Shown: in pieces, positions 9,424 to 19,605 of the stretch | Numbering within the stretch: position 1 is the first letter of the stretch | Layout of the letters: each line of letters starts with the position of its first letter | DNA from: Psychrobacter lutiphocae DSM 21542 | Lineage (GTDB): Bacteria > Pseudomonadota > Gammaproteobacteria > Pseudomonadales > Moraxellaceae | Assembly (NCBI RefSeq): GCF_000382145.1 | Contig: NZ_KB907630.1 | Span: 40,925 to 104,924 of the forward strand | DNA length: 64,000 nt | Reading direction: 5' to 3' | The notes under the pieces: model-generated | The model's input: only the letters and a program-made list of their open reading frames with translations | What the model was told of the DNA's origin: nothing | Database searches by the model: none | Program-made: the position numbers and the translations under genes

Positions 9424-10721
9424 AATCCTCTCTTTCTTGAGTGCTGTACAGACTGACAGGCTCGCAAGCTTAGACCACACGCCGTCATCAAGCGCGGTGC
9501 ATCTTGTTGTAATTGCTGTTTATCTATACCTAGGCGAATAGACATACCGTCAAAAGGATTGGCTATGCTGACTGGCAGTCCAAGCTTATCTTGTAAAATG
9601 AGATCTAATTGCGACAAAGCAGCACTGCCACCACATAAGACAACTTGTTCTATTTGTGGTGCACTATCTAAGATGGGTTTTGGCTCGATTTGTGAGGGGT
9701 GTTGCTGATTATCAAGAGTAGATTGTGATATCTGTGGTTGTGGCTGAAAATAAGCCTGTAAAGCTTGTTTAATATGATCTACTAAGCTATCAGCAAACGG
9801 CATTAGATGCTGAGCCACATACTCTTTGTCTAAGTTATCTATATTTACATCCTGTACCTTTTCTGGCCAGTTTGTTTTGACCTGTTGTGCCTGCCCTGTA
9901 TTTAACAGATAGTTAGTTTGTAGCGATTCTGTGAGCTGACTACCCCCAAATAGTTGCTCATTTTGATAGACAAATATCCCTTGGTGGGCTACATAGACTC
10001 TGGTGCGACTATGTCCAATATCGATTAATGCAACTACTGCAGGATAACTTGATGGTTGCTGGCAAATCAGCTGCCAAGCACGTTCAATAGCGTGGTTATC
10101 AGCTTCAATAAATTGTGGTTTTATATCTGCAAATCTAAAGGTGTCAATCAGCTGCTCAATATGGTGACTTAGACTTGCTACTAATAATACCGTAACTGCC
10201 TCTGAGCCGTTGCCGTTAGCTCTACTATTTCCGTTAGCTATGTTTGTGTGATTGCTGTTTGTGTTACCGCTGTTTGCTTTGTTTTGGTTATATTGGATGT
10301 TTTGGTCATGCGCTGTTGCCACAAACCTGAGCACTTCAAAATCAAAGCTAGCTTCAGCGATCGGGTAAGGAATGTATTGCTCAGCATCGATATAAATCTG
10401 CGCTTCAATTTCAGCTTCTGATAACCAAGCAGGCATTGTTAGATGTTTGGTAAGTGTTAATGCCTGTGCTATTGCAGTGGCTGCTTGTGTTGGTTGCAAA
10501 TGAAGACGCTGCATAAGCTCAGCAACAATATACCCCATTTGCTCGACATCAATGATTTCATTATCTACCATCTCTGCACCGCTTAGCTCTGTGATGCCAT
10601 AGTGCGTAAGCTGATAATGACTGTGCTGCTGACTTAGAGCCACCATCGATACAGCCGTATTGCTGATACTAATGCCCAGTATAGAGGTCGTTGAAGACAG
10701 TGCCGCTGGCAATAAACGCAA
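9411..10721 (-). CDS. pilM: type IV pilus assembly ATPase-like PilM
   Basis: Cytoplasmic actin-fold protein that binds the PilN N-terminus. 436 residues, longer than the usual 350 or so. The extra length comes from an Asn/Ser-rich insert (about residues 137-172) and a Q/P-rich insert (about 328-357). Conserved are GISISNTAVSMVAL near the N-terminus, VVALIDIGHSRTRVYV (phosphate loop), VVLCGGSAAL and the closing GLSLR. Translation starts at a TTG with AAGGA 7 bases upstream. It is the first gene of pilMNOPQ and diverges from mrcA. Confidence 0.93.
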   Translation of the reverse strand: MRLLPAALSSTTSILGISISNTAVSMVALSQQHSHYQLTHYGITELSGAEMVDNEIIDVEQMGYIVAELMQRLHLQPTQAATAIAQALTLTKHLTMPAWLSEAEIEAQIYIDAEQYIPYPIAEASFDFEVLRFVATAHDQNIQYNQNKANSGNTNSNHTNIANGNSRANGNGSEAVTVLLVASLSHHIEQLIDTFRFADIKPQFIEADNHAIERAWQLICQQPSSYPAVVALIDIGHSRTRVYVAHQGIFVYQNEQLFGGSQLTESLQTNYLLNTGQAQQVKTNWPEKVQDVNIDNLDKEYVAQHLMPFADSLVDHIKQALQAYFQPQPQISQSTLDNQQHPSQIEPKPILDSAPQIEQVVLCGGSAALSQLDLILQDKLGLPVSIANPFDGMSIRLGIDKQQLQQDAPRLMTACGLSLRACQSVQHSRKRGLWRK

Positions 10722-11506
10722 AATAATTCCTTTTATTTTGGGATGATATGTTATGGCGTATGACGATATGTTGTGGTGTATAGAGGTAGAGACTTATTAA
10801 AATATGCATTAAAGTGCAGGTTAAAATATGTATTAAAGTACAGATGCCAAATAACTCAAACTTATATCTATTAAGTTAAGGTCTGTTAATTCAATTTTTA
10901 TTGCGGCTATTACAGCCTTCTCTTGCTAATTTCCATCTCTATTTTCTATTTATTGCCACCTTTATTACCATCCTTATATTATTACCCTATTTACTTAACC
11001 TTTATTTGTCAATAGTATTTTTAAATTTTTCTAACTTATATTCTACTCTTAGCTTATTAACGTTTGCGGCAGGCTATGGCTTGTGCCCAGCATATTTGAT
11101 TAAAAAAATACGTTTCGCTAGGTTAAAAGTACCCACCTACATTGGATTGTAATAAGTTGAGAGTGGGGTATTCACTTAGATATCATTAACAAAATCAAAC
11201 CATATACGCTAACGGCCGCTTTTTGATAAAATAGCCATTAATTATGTTATTAAATTTAAGTTTAATATTGTGTTTGCATGTTAGCTGTATAAGATATGGC
11301 TCATTTGCTTTATAATTGTCCGTATCAGCTTATTGTCATCATCGGCTTTGCCCCCATTTATTGTTACAAAGTTAGCTATTAGCCCTACCTATATCAGCAT
11401 GATCATAGCTAAAGTGTGGTAGCCAACTTAAATACACTTAATATAAATAAATGGCAGCTGAGAATATCTATATCTAATATTTCAGTCTTTAATTAATAGA
11501 GTCATT
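10722..11506. other. intergenic region between pilM and mrcA
   Basis: About 785 bases between two divergent genes, so it should hold both promoters. A TATAAT at 11311-11316 could be the mrcA -10 box but lacks a good -35. A 24-bp near-perfect direct repeat lies at 10797-10844. A weak hydrophobic TTG-start ORF (10901-11152) is not convincing. Confidence 0.5.
10797..10844. repeat. 24-bp tandem duplication
   Basis: Two adjacent 24-bp units beginning TTAAAATATG (10797-10820 and 10821-10844) that differ at a few positions, in the pilM upstream region. Confidence 0.8.
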
Positions 11507-14281
11507 ATGCCGCAATTGCCTGCTATTTCTCGCCTTATCCATTATATTGTATCTATTTTGCTAGCCATTATTGCCTTTGCAATTATTTTGGTGCTTGCTT
11601 TTCCAATTGGATTTTACGGGATGGCTATGTATTTAGAGCCAGAGTTACCTAGCATCTCCAAAATACAAACTACCAGCCTAGAGATGCCACTGCAAATTTA
11701 TAGCAAGGATAACAAATTAATTGGACAATATGGCAACCGCATGTCCTTGCCTGTCAGCTATGAAGAGATACCACCTACCTTTATCAATGCATTTTTGGCA
11801 GCTGAAGACGCCTCATTTTATGAGCATAGTGGTATTAGTATTAAAGGACTTGGGCGTGCAGTCACCGAAATTATTACCGATGATGACGGACAAACTGGTG
11901 GATCTACCATTACCATGCAGGTAGCAAAAAACTACTTTTTATCACCTGAACGTACCTTTAGCCGTAAGCTCACTGAGCTGTATCTGGCTCGCAGCATCGA
12001 AGAAGAGTTAACTAAAGAAGAAATATTAACCTTATATGTCAATAAGATTTATATGGGTGAAGGCGCTTATGGTATTCGTGCGGCTGCCAAAAAATACTTT
12101 AGCAAATCGCTAGAGAACCTAAGCATTGCAGAGATGGCAACCTTGGCAGGTCTGCCCAAAGCACCGTCTCAAAACAACCCTGTATCTAATCCAGAGATGG
12201 CACTAGAGCGGCGCAACTGGATTTTGGGACGTATGTTAGATCTTAACCATATCTCACAAGCTGAATATGAAGACGCTGTAAAAACCCCCCTTACTCTAAA
12301 GGTTTATAAGGAGCAACTGGACGTCAATATGCCATACTTGGCAGAAATGACCCGCCGCGCATTGGTGAATCGTTATGGCGATGAGGTCATGAATGCTGGT
12401 TGGCGAGTTAAGCTTACTGTCGATAGTAAAGATCAAATTGCCGCTGATACTGCAGTTAAAAAAGGCTTAATTGGCTATGACAGGCGTCATGGTTGGCGCG
12501 GTGCAGAAGCTCACGGCGAACCGCTAGAAAACTTTGTTACTTTTGCCAATATGGTACCAGCCAAAGTAACTGAGGTAGCTTCTCGTAGCTTTAAAGCGCA
12601 ATTAAAAAATGGCGACATCGTTACTGTCCCTTGGTCAGGTATGAGCTGGGCTAAGCTATATTTAGATGCTAACCGCATTAAAGGCTATCCAAGACATGCT
12701 TCTGACTTGGTCAAAAAAGATGATATCGTACGCTTGATAGCCAACGAAAATCAGACGTCTTGGCGTTTAACTCAGGTACCTAAAGTACAAGGCAGCTTAG
12801 TTGCACTAAATCCAGAAACTGGCGCTGTTGAGGCCTTGGTAGGTGGGTTCGATTACCGGCACAGTAAATTTAACCGTGCAACTCAAGGTTGGCGTCAGCC
12901 AGGCTCTACCATTAAGCCATTAAATTATGCCGCTGCCTTAGAAAAAGGCTATCGTCCAGACAGTTTAATTTCTGATGGGCCTTTACGTATTGGTAGCTGG
13001 CGCCCAAGAAACTCTGATGGCCGCTATTATGGCAGTATGACCATCCGCCAAGGACTTATTCTATCGCGCAACTTGGTATCGATTCGCCTGCTGCAAGCGG
13101 TAGGCACAGAAGATGCCCGTCAACTACTCGATCAATTTGGACTAGATAAAGATAAGCTGCCAACCACCTTGTCACTGGCATTAGGTGCTGGTCAAGCAAC
13201 GCCGCTACAAATGGCAACAGCCTATGCAACCTTTGCTAATGGCGGTCATCGTATTCAACCTTATTTAATTGACCAAGTATATGATTATAATAACAATCTA
13301 TTATATTTGGCCAATCCTCAACGTGCTTGTGCGTTATGCTTCAATAACCAGCTTGACAGAATTAATGCCAACTTAGAAGCCGAATATGAAAAACAAGCAG
13401 AAGCGGAACTCAAACAACGTAAGACAGCACTTGCAGCATTAGAAAAAGACCCAACCTTAGCATCTAAGACCAACGCTCAAGATGATATCCAAAATAGTGA
13501 TGGCGAAGACGGCGATGTCAAAGCAACAAACAGCGGCAGCTTGCAAGCCTCAATAGATGCTATCCGCTATGATGCATCGCCACAAGCAGATCGTCTAAAA
13601 CCAGCCATTATTCGTTATAGTCCAGCAGAGCAAGCGCCGCGTATTTTATCTCCAGCTGTTTCGTATGAGATGGCAGGTATGATGCGTGATGTTATTCAGC
13701 GTGGTACTGCCAAACGTGCTCGTGCCTTGGGTCGCAATGATATCGGCGGCAAAACTGGTACCACCAATGAGATGAAAGATGCCTGGTTTGCAGGCTTTCA
13801 TCCAACGCAAGTGGCCATCGTTTGGCTTGGATTTGACCAACCCTCTACTCTTGGTCGAGGCGAATACGGTGGAGTCGCAGCCTTGCCTATGTGGGTTGAC
13901 TATATGCGCTCTGCTTTAAAATCTGTGCCTTATCAATGGGTCAGTCTTGATAACAAAGCCAAGTCAGAAGCCTTTAAGCAACAGGTGGTGACTTTAAATG
14001 AAGACTCAGATGATGCTAATGACCAAAAAACAGACTCTAAAAATGATAACCGAATTACTAACCAAAGAGTCACAGGCAGTGGCGCTGGGCAACCACCAAG
14101 AGCTGCGCTCAGCGAGCGTAAGCTACCAGAACTGCCCAAACCACCTGCTGAGACACCTAATACAGATGCAGCGACCACAAATAATCAACGTGCAAGCAAT
14201 ACAACACGTAATACAGCAAATGATATGACCAGTAGTACAACTGGCAACACACCAACCCAAAATAACACCGATAGCGAATAA
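11507..14281 (+). CDS. mrcA: penicillin-binding protein 1A (bifunctional)
   Basis: Class A PBP that polymerises and cross-links peptidoglycan. 924 residues. Membrane helix about 13-38; glycosyltransferase domain about 65-245 with catalytic Glu100 in AAEDASFYEH and the GGSTITMQVAKN and RKLTELYLARSIE motifs; OB-like insert about 330-425; transpeptidase with STIK (Ser467), SRN (520-522) and KTG (749-751). A charged region of about 95 residues (605-700) splits the transpeptidase between motifs two and three, and the tail from about 845 is a disordered T/N-rich stretch. It faces away from pilMNOPQ, as in Pseudomonas ponA. Confidence 0.97.
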   Translation: MPQLPAISRLIHYIVSILLAIIAFAIILVLAFPIGFYGMAMYLEPELPSISKIQTTSLEMPLQIYSKDNKLIGQYGNRMSLPVSYEEIPPTFINAFLAAEDASFYEHSGISIKGLGRAVTEIITDDDGQTGGSTITMQVAKNYFLSPERTFSRKLTELYLARSIEEELTKEEILTLYVNKIYMGEGAYGIRAAAKKYFSKSLENLSIAEMATLAGLPKAPSQNNPVSNPEMALERRNWILGRMLDLNHISQAEYEDAVKTPLTLKVYKEQLDVNMPYLAEMTRRALVNRYGDEVMNAGWRVKLTVDSKDQIAADTAVKKGLIGYDRRHGWRGAEAHGEPLENFVTFANMVPAKVTEVASRSFKAQLKNGDIVTVPWSGMSWAKLYLDANRIKGYPRHASDLVKKDDIVRLIANENQTSWRLTQVPKVQGSLVALNPETGAVEALVGGFDYRHSKFNRATQGWRQPGSTIKPLNYAAALEKGYRPDSLISDGPLRIGSWRPRNSDGRYYGSMTIRQGLILSRNLVSIRLLQAVGTEDARQLLDQFGLDKDKLPTTLSLALGAGQATPLQMATAYATFANGGHRIQPYLIDQVYDYNNNLLYLANPQRACALCFNNQLDRINANLEAEYEKQAEAELKQRKTALAALEKDPTLASKTNAQDDIQNSDGEDGDVKATNSGSLQASIDAIRYDASPQADRLKPAIIRYSPAEQAPRILSPAVSYEMAGMMRDVIQRGTAKRARALGRNDIGGKTGTTNEMKDAWFAGFHPTQVAIVWLGFDQPSTLGRGEYGGVAALPMWVDYMRSALKSVPYQWVSLDNKAKSEAFKQQVVTLNEDSDDANDQKTDSKNDNRITNQRVTGSGAGQPPRAALSERKLPELPKPPAETPNTDAATTNNQRASNTTRNTANDMTSSTTGNTPTQNNTDSE

Positions 14282-14469
14282 CGAACAAGACTCATAGTTT
14301 TTGAGTTTGATTCTAAAACCTAGAGGCTGTACGACATAATTCAACTATGTTTAGTCCATATTAAGTTCATAGTACGAATGAAAGATACGCCCTAGCGCTT
14401 TTACCCTTACTGTCAAACGACAGATTTAATCATGCACTAGGTTTACGACCTAGCTAGCTGGAGAAAAAC

Positions 14470-15483
14470 ATGACTACCTCAACCTCAGGCTTAACCACCG
14501 CCAACGCAGGCGATATCGTGGTAACTGCTTTATACAAATTTACACGCTTTGCAGACTATGAAGCCTATCGTGAGCCTCTACGCCAAATCATGCTTGATAA
14601 CAAAGTACGAGGTACCTTATTACTAGCATCAGAAGGCATTAACGGCACCATCTCAGGTGAACGTACGGGTATCGATACAGTATTGGACTATATTCAAAAC
14701 ATTCCTGCTATTGGTGTTGTTGAATACAAAGAGTCCTTTACTGATACCCAGCCATTCTTTCGCACCAAAGTGAAGCTAAAAAAAGAAATCGTCACCATGG
14801 GTGTTGAAGGCATTGATCCACTACAATCAGTGGGACGCTATGTCAAACCAAGTGAATGGAATGACTTAATTAGCGACCCAGATGTTCTGCTAATAGATAC
14901 CCGTAACGACTATGAAGTCCAGATCGGAAGCTTTAAAAATGCAGTAAATCCAAAAACCGAAACCTTTCGCGAGTTTCCAGAATACGTCAAAAATGAGCTT
15001 GACCCTAATAAGCACAAAAAAGTCGCCATGTTTTGTACTGGTGGTATTCGCTGCGAAAAGTCAACCGCCTACTTGCGTGAACAAGGCTTTGATGAAGTCT
15101 ATCATTTAGAAGGCGGTATTTTAAAATACTTAGAAGAAGTACCCGCCAATGAATCTTTATGGCAAGGCGACTGCTTTGTATTTGATAACCGAGTGGCGGT
15201 CAATCATAGCTTGGAAAAAAGCGATTATGATCAGTGCTATGCCTGCCGTATGCCGATTACAGATGCAGATAAACAGCATCCAGCCTATGTCAAGGGGGAG
15301 TCTTGCCCACACTGTATTGACAAAGCTACCAAAGAACAACGTGCCCGCTTCCGTGAGCGTCAACGTCAAATCAAACTGGCCAAAGCACGTGGAGAAGCAC
15401 ATATCGGCTCTGAAGTGAATAAAGTTATTGAGGCGCGCAAACAACAAAAATTAAAAGCTAAATTGGATCAGAAAAAAGATTGA
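14470..15483 (+). CDS. trhO: tRNA uridine(34) hydroxylase TrhO (YceA, rhodanese-like)
   Basis: Introduces the 5-hydroxyl on U34 of certain tRNAs, the first step to cmo5U/mo5U. 337 residues: N-terminal acylphosphatase-like domain (about 15-110, with [11 protein letters not shown]) and a rhodanese domain (about 125-230) with the catalytic loop [11 protein letters not shown], Cys189. The C-terminal region has a CxxC pair in YACRMPI and CPHC near residues 258-284. Length and motifs fit the family well. A stand-alone gene with about 190 bases upstream. Confidence 0.95.
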   Translation: MTTSTSGLTTANAGDIVVTALYKFTRFADYEAYREPLRQIMLDNKVRGTLLLASEGINGTISGERTGIDTVLDYIQNIPAIGVVEYKESFTDTQPFFRTKVKLKKEIVTMGVEGIDPLQSVGRYVKPSEWNDLISDPDVLLIDTRNDYEVQIGSFKNAVNPKTETFREFPEYVKNELDPNKHKKVAMFCTGGIRCEKSTAYLREQGFDEVYHLEGGILKYLEEVPANESLWQGDCFVFDNRVAVNHSLEKSDYDQCYACRMPITDADKQHPAYVKGESCPHCIDKATKEQRARFRERQRQIKLAKARGEAHIGSEVNKVIEARKQQKLKAKLDQKKD

Positions 15484-15556
15484 GGTCTATTCAACACTCA
15501 TTTTTCAAGGAAAAGTTTAGTCATTTTTTACTTGAATGCTCAAAAACGATCACACT

Positions 15557-15684
15557 GATACCACTACTTAAAATGAATAACTAATCTTGAAGTTAATCTA
15601 TATAGGAAAGAAGACGAGTGCAAATGCTACAAATAGTAGGTTTAGCGAGTTTGACAAAGATAGGTTTTTTTCAGAAAAGGTATT
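15557..15684. repeat. MITE-like element, family D copy 1
   Basis: 128 bases between trhO and topA. A core at 15614-15685 (starting ACGAGTGCAAATGCTACAA) is nearly identical to 34525-34597. The outer ends are imperfect inverted repeats: left GATACC..CT..AAAA, right GGTATT preceded by a run read in reverse as CCTTTTCTGAAAAA. No ORF is present, which suggests a short non-autonomous element. Confidence 0.7.
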
Positions 15685-15771
15685 ACTATTTTATGCGTCG
15701 AGATGACTAAAAAATAGTCTCTGTCAGTTCCGTAAATCAATTCTATACCGCCCCTAGAGTCTGTTGAAAAT

Positions 15772-15806
15772 AAAAAGCCCTGTTTATATTTTAAACAGGG
15801 CTTTTT
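15772..15806. terminator. bidirectional terminator between trhO and topA
   Basis: AAAAAGCCCTGTTTA pairs with TAAACAGGGCTTTTT around a short AT loop, giving a U-run on either strand. It serves topA (minus) and could also stop trhO transcripts. Confidence 0.85.
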
Positions 15807-15830
15807 ATTGATGCTGACAGCTAACAGGGG

Positions 15831-18488
15831 TTACTGCTCAACCCACTCACCGTTGCGCCAATATAAGCCCCAGCGTGTTGCCTTGCCAGTCTTTAAGCTC
15901 TCTGAGCCGATATACTGCTCTTTTTGCTTACGTGACCAACGCAAAATGGTTGGATTACCGTCTGGGTCTTCGTCTGGACCATGAAATAAGTACTGGAATT
16001 TATCTTCCATTTTATCTTTAACCGCACGTAATTCCGCCAATTTTGGTGGTCTGGTTTCCCGCACTTTAGGGAACTTAGACGCCGCCAAAAACAAACCAGC
16101 CGCCCCTTCACGCAAGATAAAGTGGTCATCATGCTTGGTTGATTTTAATTCAGGCATATCAATAGGATCCATGCGTGGTGGCGCAGGCTCACCATTTTTC
16201 AATACTTTGCGTGTGTTGTCACACTTATTACAGGCAAAGTAAGGGCCAAAACGACCCGTTTTCAACTCCATTTGCCCATCGCATTTATTACAGTCTATGG
16301 TTGGTGCATCAGAGCCTGGCACTTCAAACTTACCTTCTTCAAGTAGGTAACCGTCACAGTCCGGGTTGTTACCACAGATATGTAGCTTTAAACCACCATC
16401 GACAATATAGCCATCCATTGCAGTACCACACTTAGGACAGCGCTTTTTCTCCATCAACTCTTTAACTTCAACGGTATCATCAGTTTCACTGTCATCAAGA
16501 TTTGCAAAGGCCTCTACTGGCATTAGATTTTTGGTACCTTTACAGCGCTCTTTTGGTGGTAAGTTATAGCCAGTACAGCCCAGAAATACTCCAGTGGTAC
16601 CATTACGCAGCTGCATCGGTCTGCCGCATAGGTCACAATGCACATCCGGCACGTCAGTTGGATCATTCGGGCGCATGCCGCCATCTTTTTGTTTGGCATG
16701 CTCAAGCTTGGTTTTGAAGTCGCTATAAAACTCATCAAGCACCGCTTTCCAGTCCTGATCACCTTGTGCCACATGATCTAGCTCATCTTCTAGACCTGCC
16801 GTAAAGGCATAGTCCATCAGCTCTGGGAAGCTTTCTGTTAAGCGCTCAGTGACTATATCACCCATTTTTTCAGCATATAAACGTTTGTTTTCTAATCTGA
16901 CATAGCCTCTATCTTGAATGGTTGAGATAATCGAGGCATAAGTTGATGGACGACCAATGCCTTTTTTCTCAAGCTCTTTTACCAAGCTGGCTTCAGTATA
17001 ACGTGCTGGCGGTTTAGTAAAGTGCTGACTAGGATCTAGTTTAATTAAATTTAATTCATCACCTTTTTTAACATCTGGCAATAAAGTATCGTCAGTTTTG
17101 GCTGGTGGCATCACCTTGGTATAGCCGTCAAAGGTCATGGTACGACCACGGGCTTTTAGCTCAACATTGCCAGCCTCAACCCACAAATTCACTGACTTGT
17201 ATTTGGCTGGTAGCATCTGACAGGCCACAAATTGTCGCCAAATAAGCTCATACAGACGAATGGCATCACGATCTACCCCTTTTAACTGGGTCGATTTTAA
17301 ATTGGCATTGGTCGGGCGTATTGCTTCGTGTGCTTCTTGAGCATTTTGCTTACTGCCATAGAAGTTTGGCTTTTCTGGTAGATACTTCTTACCATAGCTA
17401 TCTTCAATAAAGCCACGTACACTTGCCAACGCATCTCCTGATAAGAAAGTTGAGTCCGTACGCATATAGGTAATATGACCCGCTTCATACAAGCGCTGGG
17501 CAAGCATCATCGTCTTTTTGACTGGAAAGCCAAGGCGAGTGCTGGCAGCTTGCTGCAAGGTTGAGGTAATAAACGGCGCACCAGGCTTTGACTGGGTCGG
17601 CTTTTCTTCCCGCTCTTTAACCACAAACTGAGCTGTCTTCAATACCGCTAATACCGCATCGGTTTGCGCCTTGTTAGCTAGTTTTAAGGTTTTGCCATCT
17701 TGCTTCACGGCTTCTAGGCGAATCGGGGTATCGGCAGCCACATGGGCATTGGCGTTGCCTTTCATCGAAGTATCAGCATAAATCTGCCAATATTCTTCTG
17801 GAATAAAGGCTCGAATTTCACGCTCACGCTCGACCACTAGGCGGGTCGCTACTGACTGTACACGCCCTGCAGATAAGCCACGCGCAATTTTTTGCCACAA
17901 TAGGGGGGATACCATAAAGCCCACTACCCTATCTAAAAAGCGGCGCGCTTGCTGAGCATTGACCCGATCAATGTCTAATTTTCCTGGTTGTTTAAACGCA
18001 TTTTGAATAGCAGATTTAGTAATCTCATTAAACACCACACGCTGATATTTACTATCATCACCACCGATCACTTCACGCAAATGCCAAGCAATAGCCTCTC
18101 CCTCTCTATCCAAATCCGTTGCCAGATAGATGGTATCCGCTTCTTTGGCCAAGGCTTTAAGCTCTTTAATCACCTTGGTTTTGTTGGGTAACACTTCATA
18201 CACGGCTTTCCAACCATGCTCAGGGTCAATGCCCATACGGCGCACCAAGGCCTGTTGTGCTTTTTCTTCTTTGCTTAACCCATCCTCAGCTTTAGTGGAT
18301 TTTTTCTTAGTACCACTGCTGGTCGGTAAGTCTCGCACATGACCAATACTTGAACGGACAATATAGTCACTTCCCAAGTATTTGTTAATAGTTTTTGCTT
18401 TTGCAGGGGACTCCACAATTACCAGTGCTTTACCTTTTGCACTGGTTGCTGAAGTAGTTGCTGATTTTTTACCGCTGGTTTTTGCCAT
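15831..18488 (-). CDS. topA: DNA topoisomerase I
   Basis: Relaxes negative supercoils by single-strand passage. 885 residues from the ATG at 18488 (MAKTSGKK); an in-frame GTG three codons upstream is possible. The Toprim domain starts [20 protein letters not shown] with [13 protein letters not shown]; the active tyrosine is in HITYMRTDS. The C-terminus has several zinc ribbons (CDLCG ... [14 protein letters not shown] ... CGNNPDC, CNKCDGQ ... CNKC) and a basic end. A MITE-like element lies about 60 bases upstream of the start. Confidence 0.97.
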   Translation of the reverse strand: MAKTSGKKSATTSATSAKGKALVIVESPAKAKTINKYLGSDYIVRSSIGHVRDLPTSSGTKKKSTKAEDGLSKEEKAQQALVRRMGIDPEHGWKAVYEVLPNKTKVIKELKALAKEADTIYLATDLDREGEAIAWHLREVIGGDDSKYQRVVFNEITKSAIQNAFKQPGKLDIDRVNAQQARRFLDRVVGFMVSPLLWQKIARGLSAGRVQSVATRLVVEREREIRAFIPEEYWQIYADTSMKGNANAHVAADTPIRLEAVKQDGKTLKLANKAQTDAVLAVLKTAQFVVKEREEKPTQSKPGAPFITSTLQQAASTRLGFPVKKTMMLAQRLYEAGHITYMRTDSTFLSGDALASVRGFIEDSYGKKYLPEKPNFYGSKQNAQEAHEAIRPTNANLKSTQLKGVDRDAIRLYELIWRQFVACQMLPAKYKSVNLWVEAGNVELKARGRTMTFDGYTKVMPPAKTDDTLLPDVKKGDELNLIKLDPSQHFTKPPARYTEASLVKELEKKGIGRPSTYASIISTIQDRGYVRLENKRLYAEKMGDIVTERLTESFPELMDYAFTAGLEDELDHVAQGDQDWKAVLDEFYSDFKTKLEHAKQKDGGMRPNDPTDVPDVHCDLCGRPMQLRNGTTGVFLGCTGYNLPPKERCKGTKNLMPVEAFANLDDSETDDTVEVKELMEKKRCPKCGTAMDGYIVDGGLKLHICGNNPDCDGYLLEEGKFEVPGSDAPTIDCNKCDGQMELKTGRFGPYFACNKCDNTRKVLKNGEPAPPRMDPIDMPELKSTKHDDHFILREGAAGLFLAASKFPKVRETRPPKLAELRAVKDKMEDKFQYLFHGPDEDPDGNPTILRWSRKQKEQYIGSESLKTGKATRWGLYWRNGEWVEQ

Positions 18489-18546
18489 TGATATCACAAT
18501 CCTAATTAATCTTTTTTATAAATATTATCGGTATCTTTTAATTCAG

Positions 18547-18635
18547 TAGGGCCTGTTTTTGCACGAAGAAAATAAAATTTTTCTTTAAACCTAAGTTACT
18601 GTTGAGCACCTGTGGTAAATACTCAACAGACCCTA
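18547..18635. repeat. MITE-like element, family A copy 1
   Basis: 89 bases upstream of topA bounded by TA on both sides, with ends TAGGGCCTGTT and (reverse complement of the right end) TAGGGTCTGTT. An internal inverted pair CTGTTGAG (18599-18606) / CTCAACAG (18622-18629) adds a hairpin. There is no coding content. The TA flanks are compatible with a TA target duplication. Confidence 0.65.
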
Positions 18636-18900
18636 ATAACTTTCAATTAATTCGTGTTTTACATACCAGTACTTTTTTACGTTGCCATGACGTTACACTG
18701 CTTACAGTTGCGCTGTCAACAAAGTTTTTCAAGTGCCATAAATATAACACAACTAATAACTGTCTATTTTGGTCACTAAACCATAATAAAATAAGGGGTT
18801 TAAGTTCAAGTTTAGACATTTAAGCACTCTTTTTTTTTGCTTAATAGTTGTTGCTTAATAGTTATTGCTTATGCTTAGTGGTTGTTACTTAGTTGTGTGT

Positions 18901-19473
18901 TTAACGTTTATCTGATGCCCGCTGTGACCATAACTGCATTTGCGTTTTTAATATCTCCAAATCTTGCTCGACTTGCTGTATAGCCCCGGATTTCTGTGTA
19001 GCCCCAGATTTCTGTGTAGCATAGTTGGCAGTGGACAAAGACTGCATATAGCTTTCATCGTGCCAAAACACGACCACTGCATTATCTTTTAAATACACCG
19101 CTTTAATCAAAGAAGCCATCCCTTCAGGCAACTCTAATGACATACCTTCCAAGCTTTTTTTTACCATAGCACGCTGCTCATTATCATCCTTTAGTGCTCC
19201 ACTAATCACCAACTTGCCATATTCAACTTGATAACAGATTTCACTAAATTGTTGATCCTTCACATTGAGGCTATATTGAGCAATCATCCCCTTACCAAAC
19301 TCATCATTGCGACCACGCACCCAGCTTGGACAGGCGATCAATTTGGGATGTAAGTTTAAACGTCTGGCTGCCATGCGCATTTGATCAACACGCATCTCTT
19401 GCACATTTGGCTTTAGTGCCATCATACAGCCCAACATAAATAGTACAACAGCGACACCTATCCAAATACCCAT
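18901..19473 (-). CDS. membrane-anchored protein of unknown function
   Basis: 190 residues, not recognised. An N-terminal hydrophobic segment (about 2-20, GVAVVLFMLG) would anchor it in the inner membrane with the rest outside. The body contains a soluble domain with two cysteines (near 48 and 79) and a stretch LPEGMASLIKAVYLKDNAVVV. Near the C-terminus is a short duplication A-T-Q-K-S-G followed by a helical Q-rich tail. It lies 132 bases downstream of the orphan parA on the same strand; a shared transcript is possible. A stand-alone start ATG at 19473 fits. Confidence 0.7.
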   Translation of the reverse strand: MGIWIGVAVVLFMLGCMMALKPNVQEMRVDQMRMAARRLNLHPKLIACPSWVRGRNDEFGKGMIAQYSLNVKDQQFSEICYQVEYGKLVISGALKDDNEQRAMVKKSLEGMSLELPEGMASLIKAVYLKDNAVVVFWHDESYMQSLSTANYATQKSGATQKSGAIQQVEQDLEILKTQMQLWSQRASDKR

Positions 19474-19605
19474 ATATCTCCTATACTCATGTTATCGTGA
19501 CAATTACGTTTGCTTTTTAAAAATGTGCGCTAGTTTATGCTGTTTTGTCGCATATTGGTACTGACTAATTGGTACTGACTAATTGGTTCTTGGGTATACT
19601 TTTCT

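Noticed and set aside
9424..9480. Longer pilN start at 9480
   Set aside because: It would overlap pilM by about 70 bases; the ATG at 9423 has a good ribosome binding site and gives the family N-terminus.
10901..11152. 83-residue hydrophobic ORF on the plus strand between pilM and mrcA
   Set aside because: TTG start without ribosome binding site, composition typical of AT-rich chance frames (F/L/I/Y), and it occupies a divergent promoter region.
18602..18823. 73-residue ORF upstream of topA
   Set aside because: Starts inside the family A element and has no coding character.
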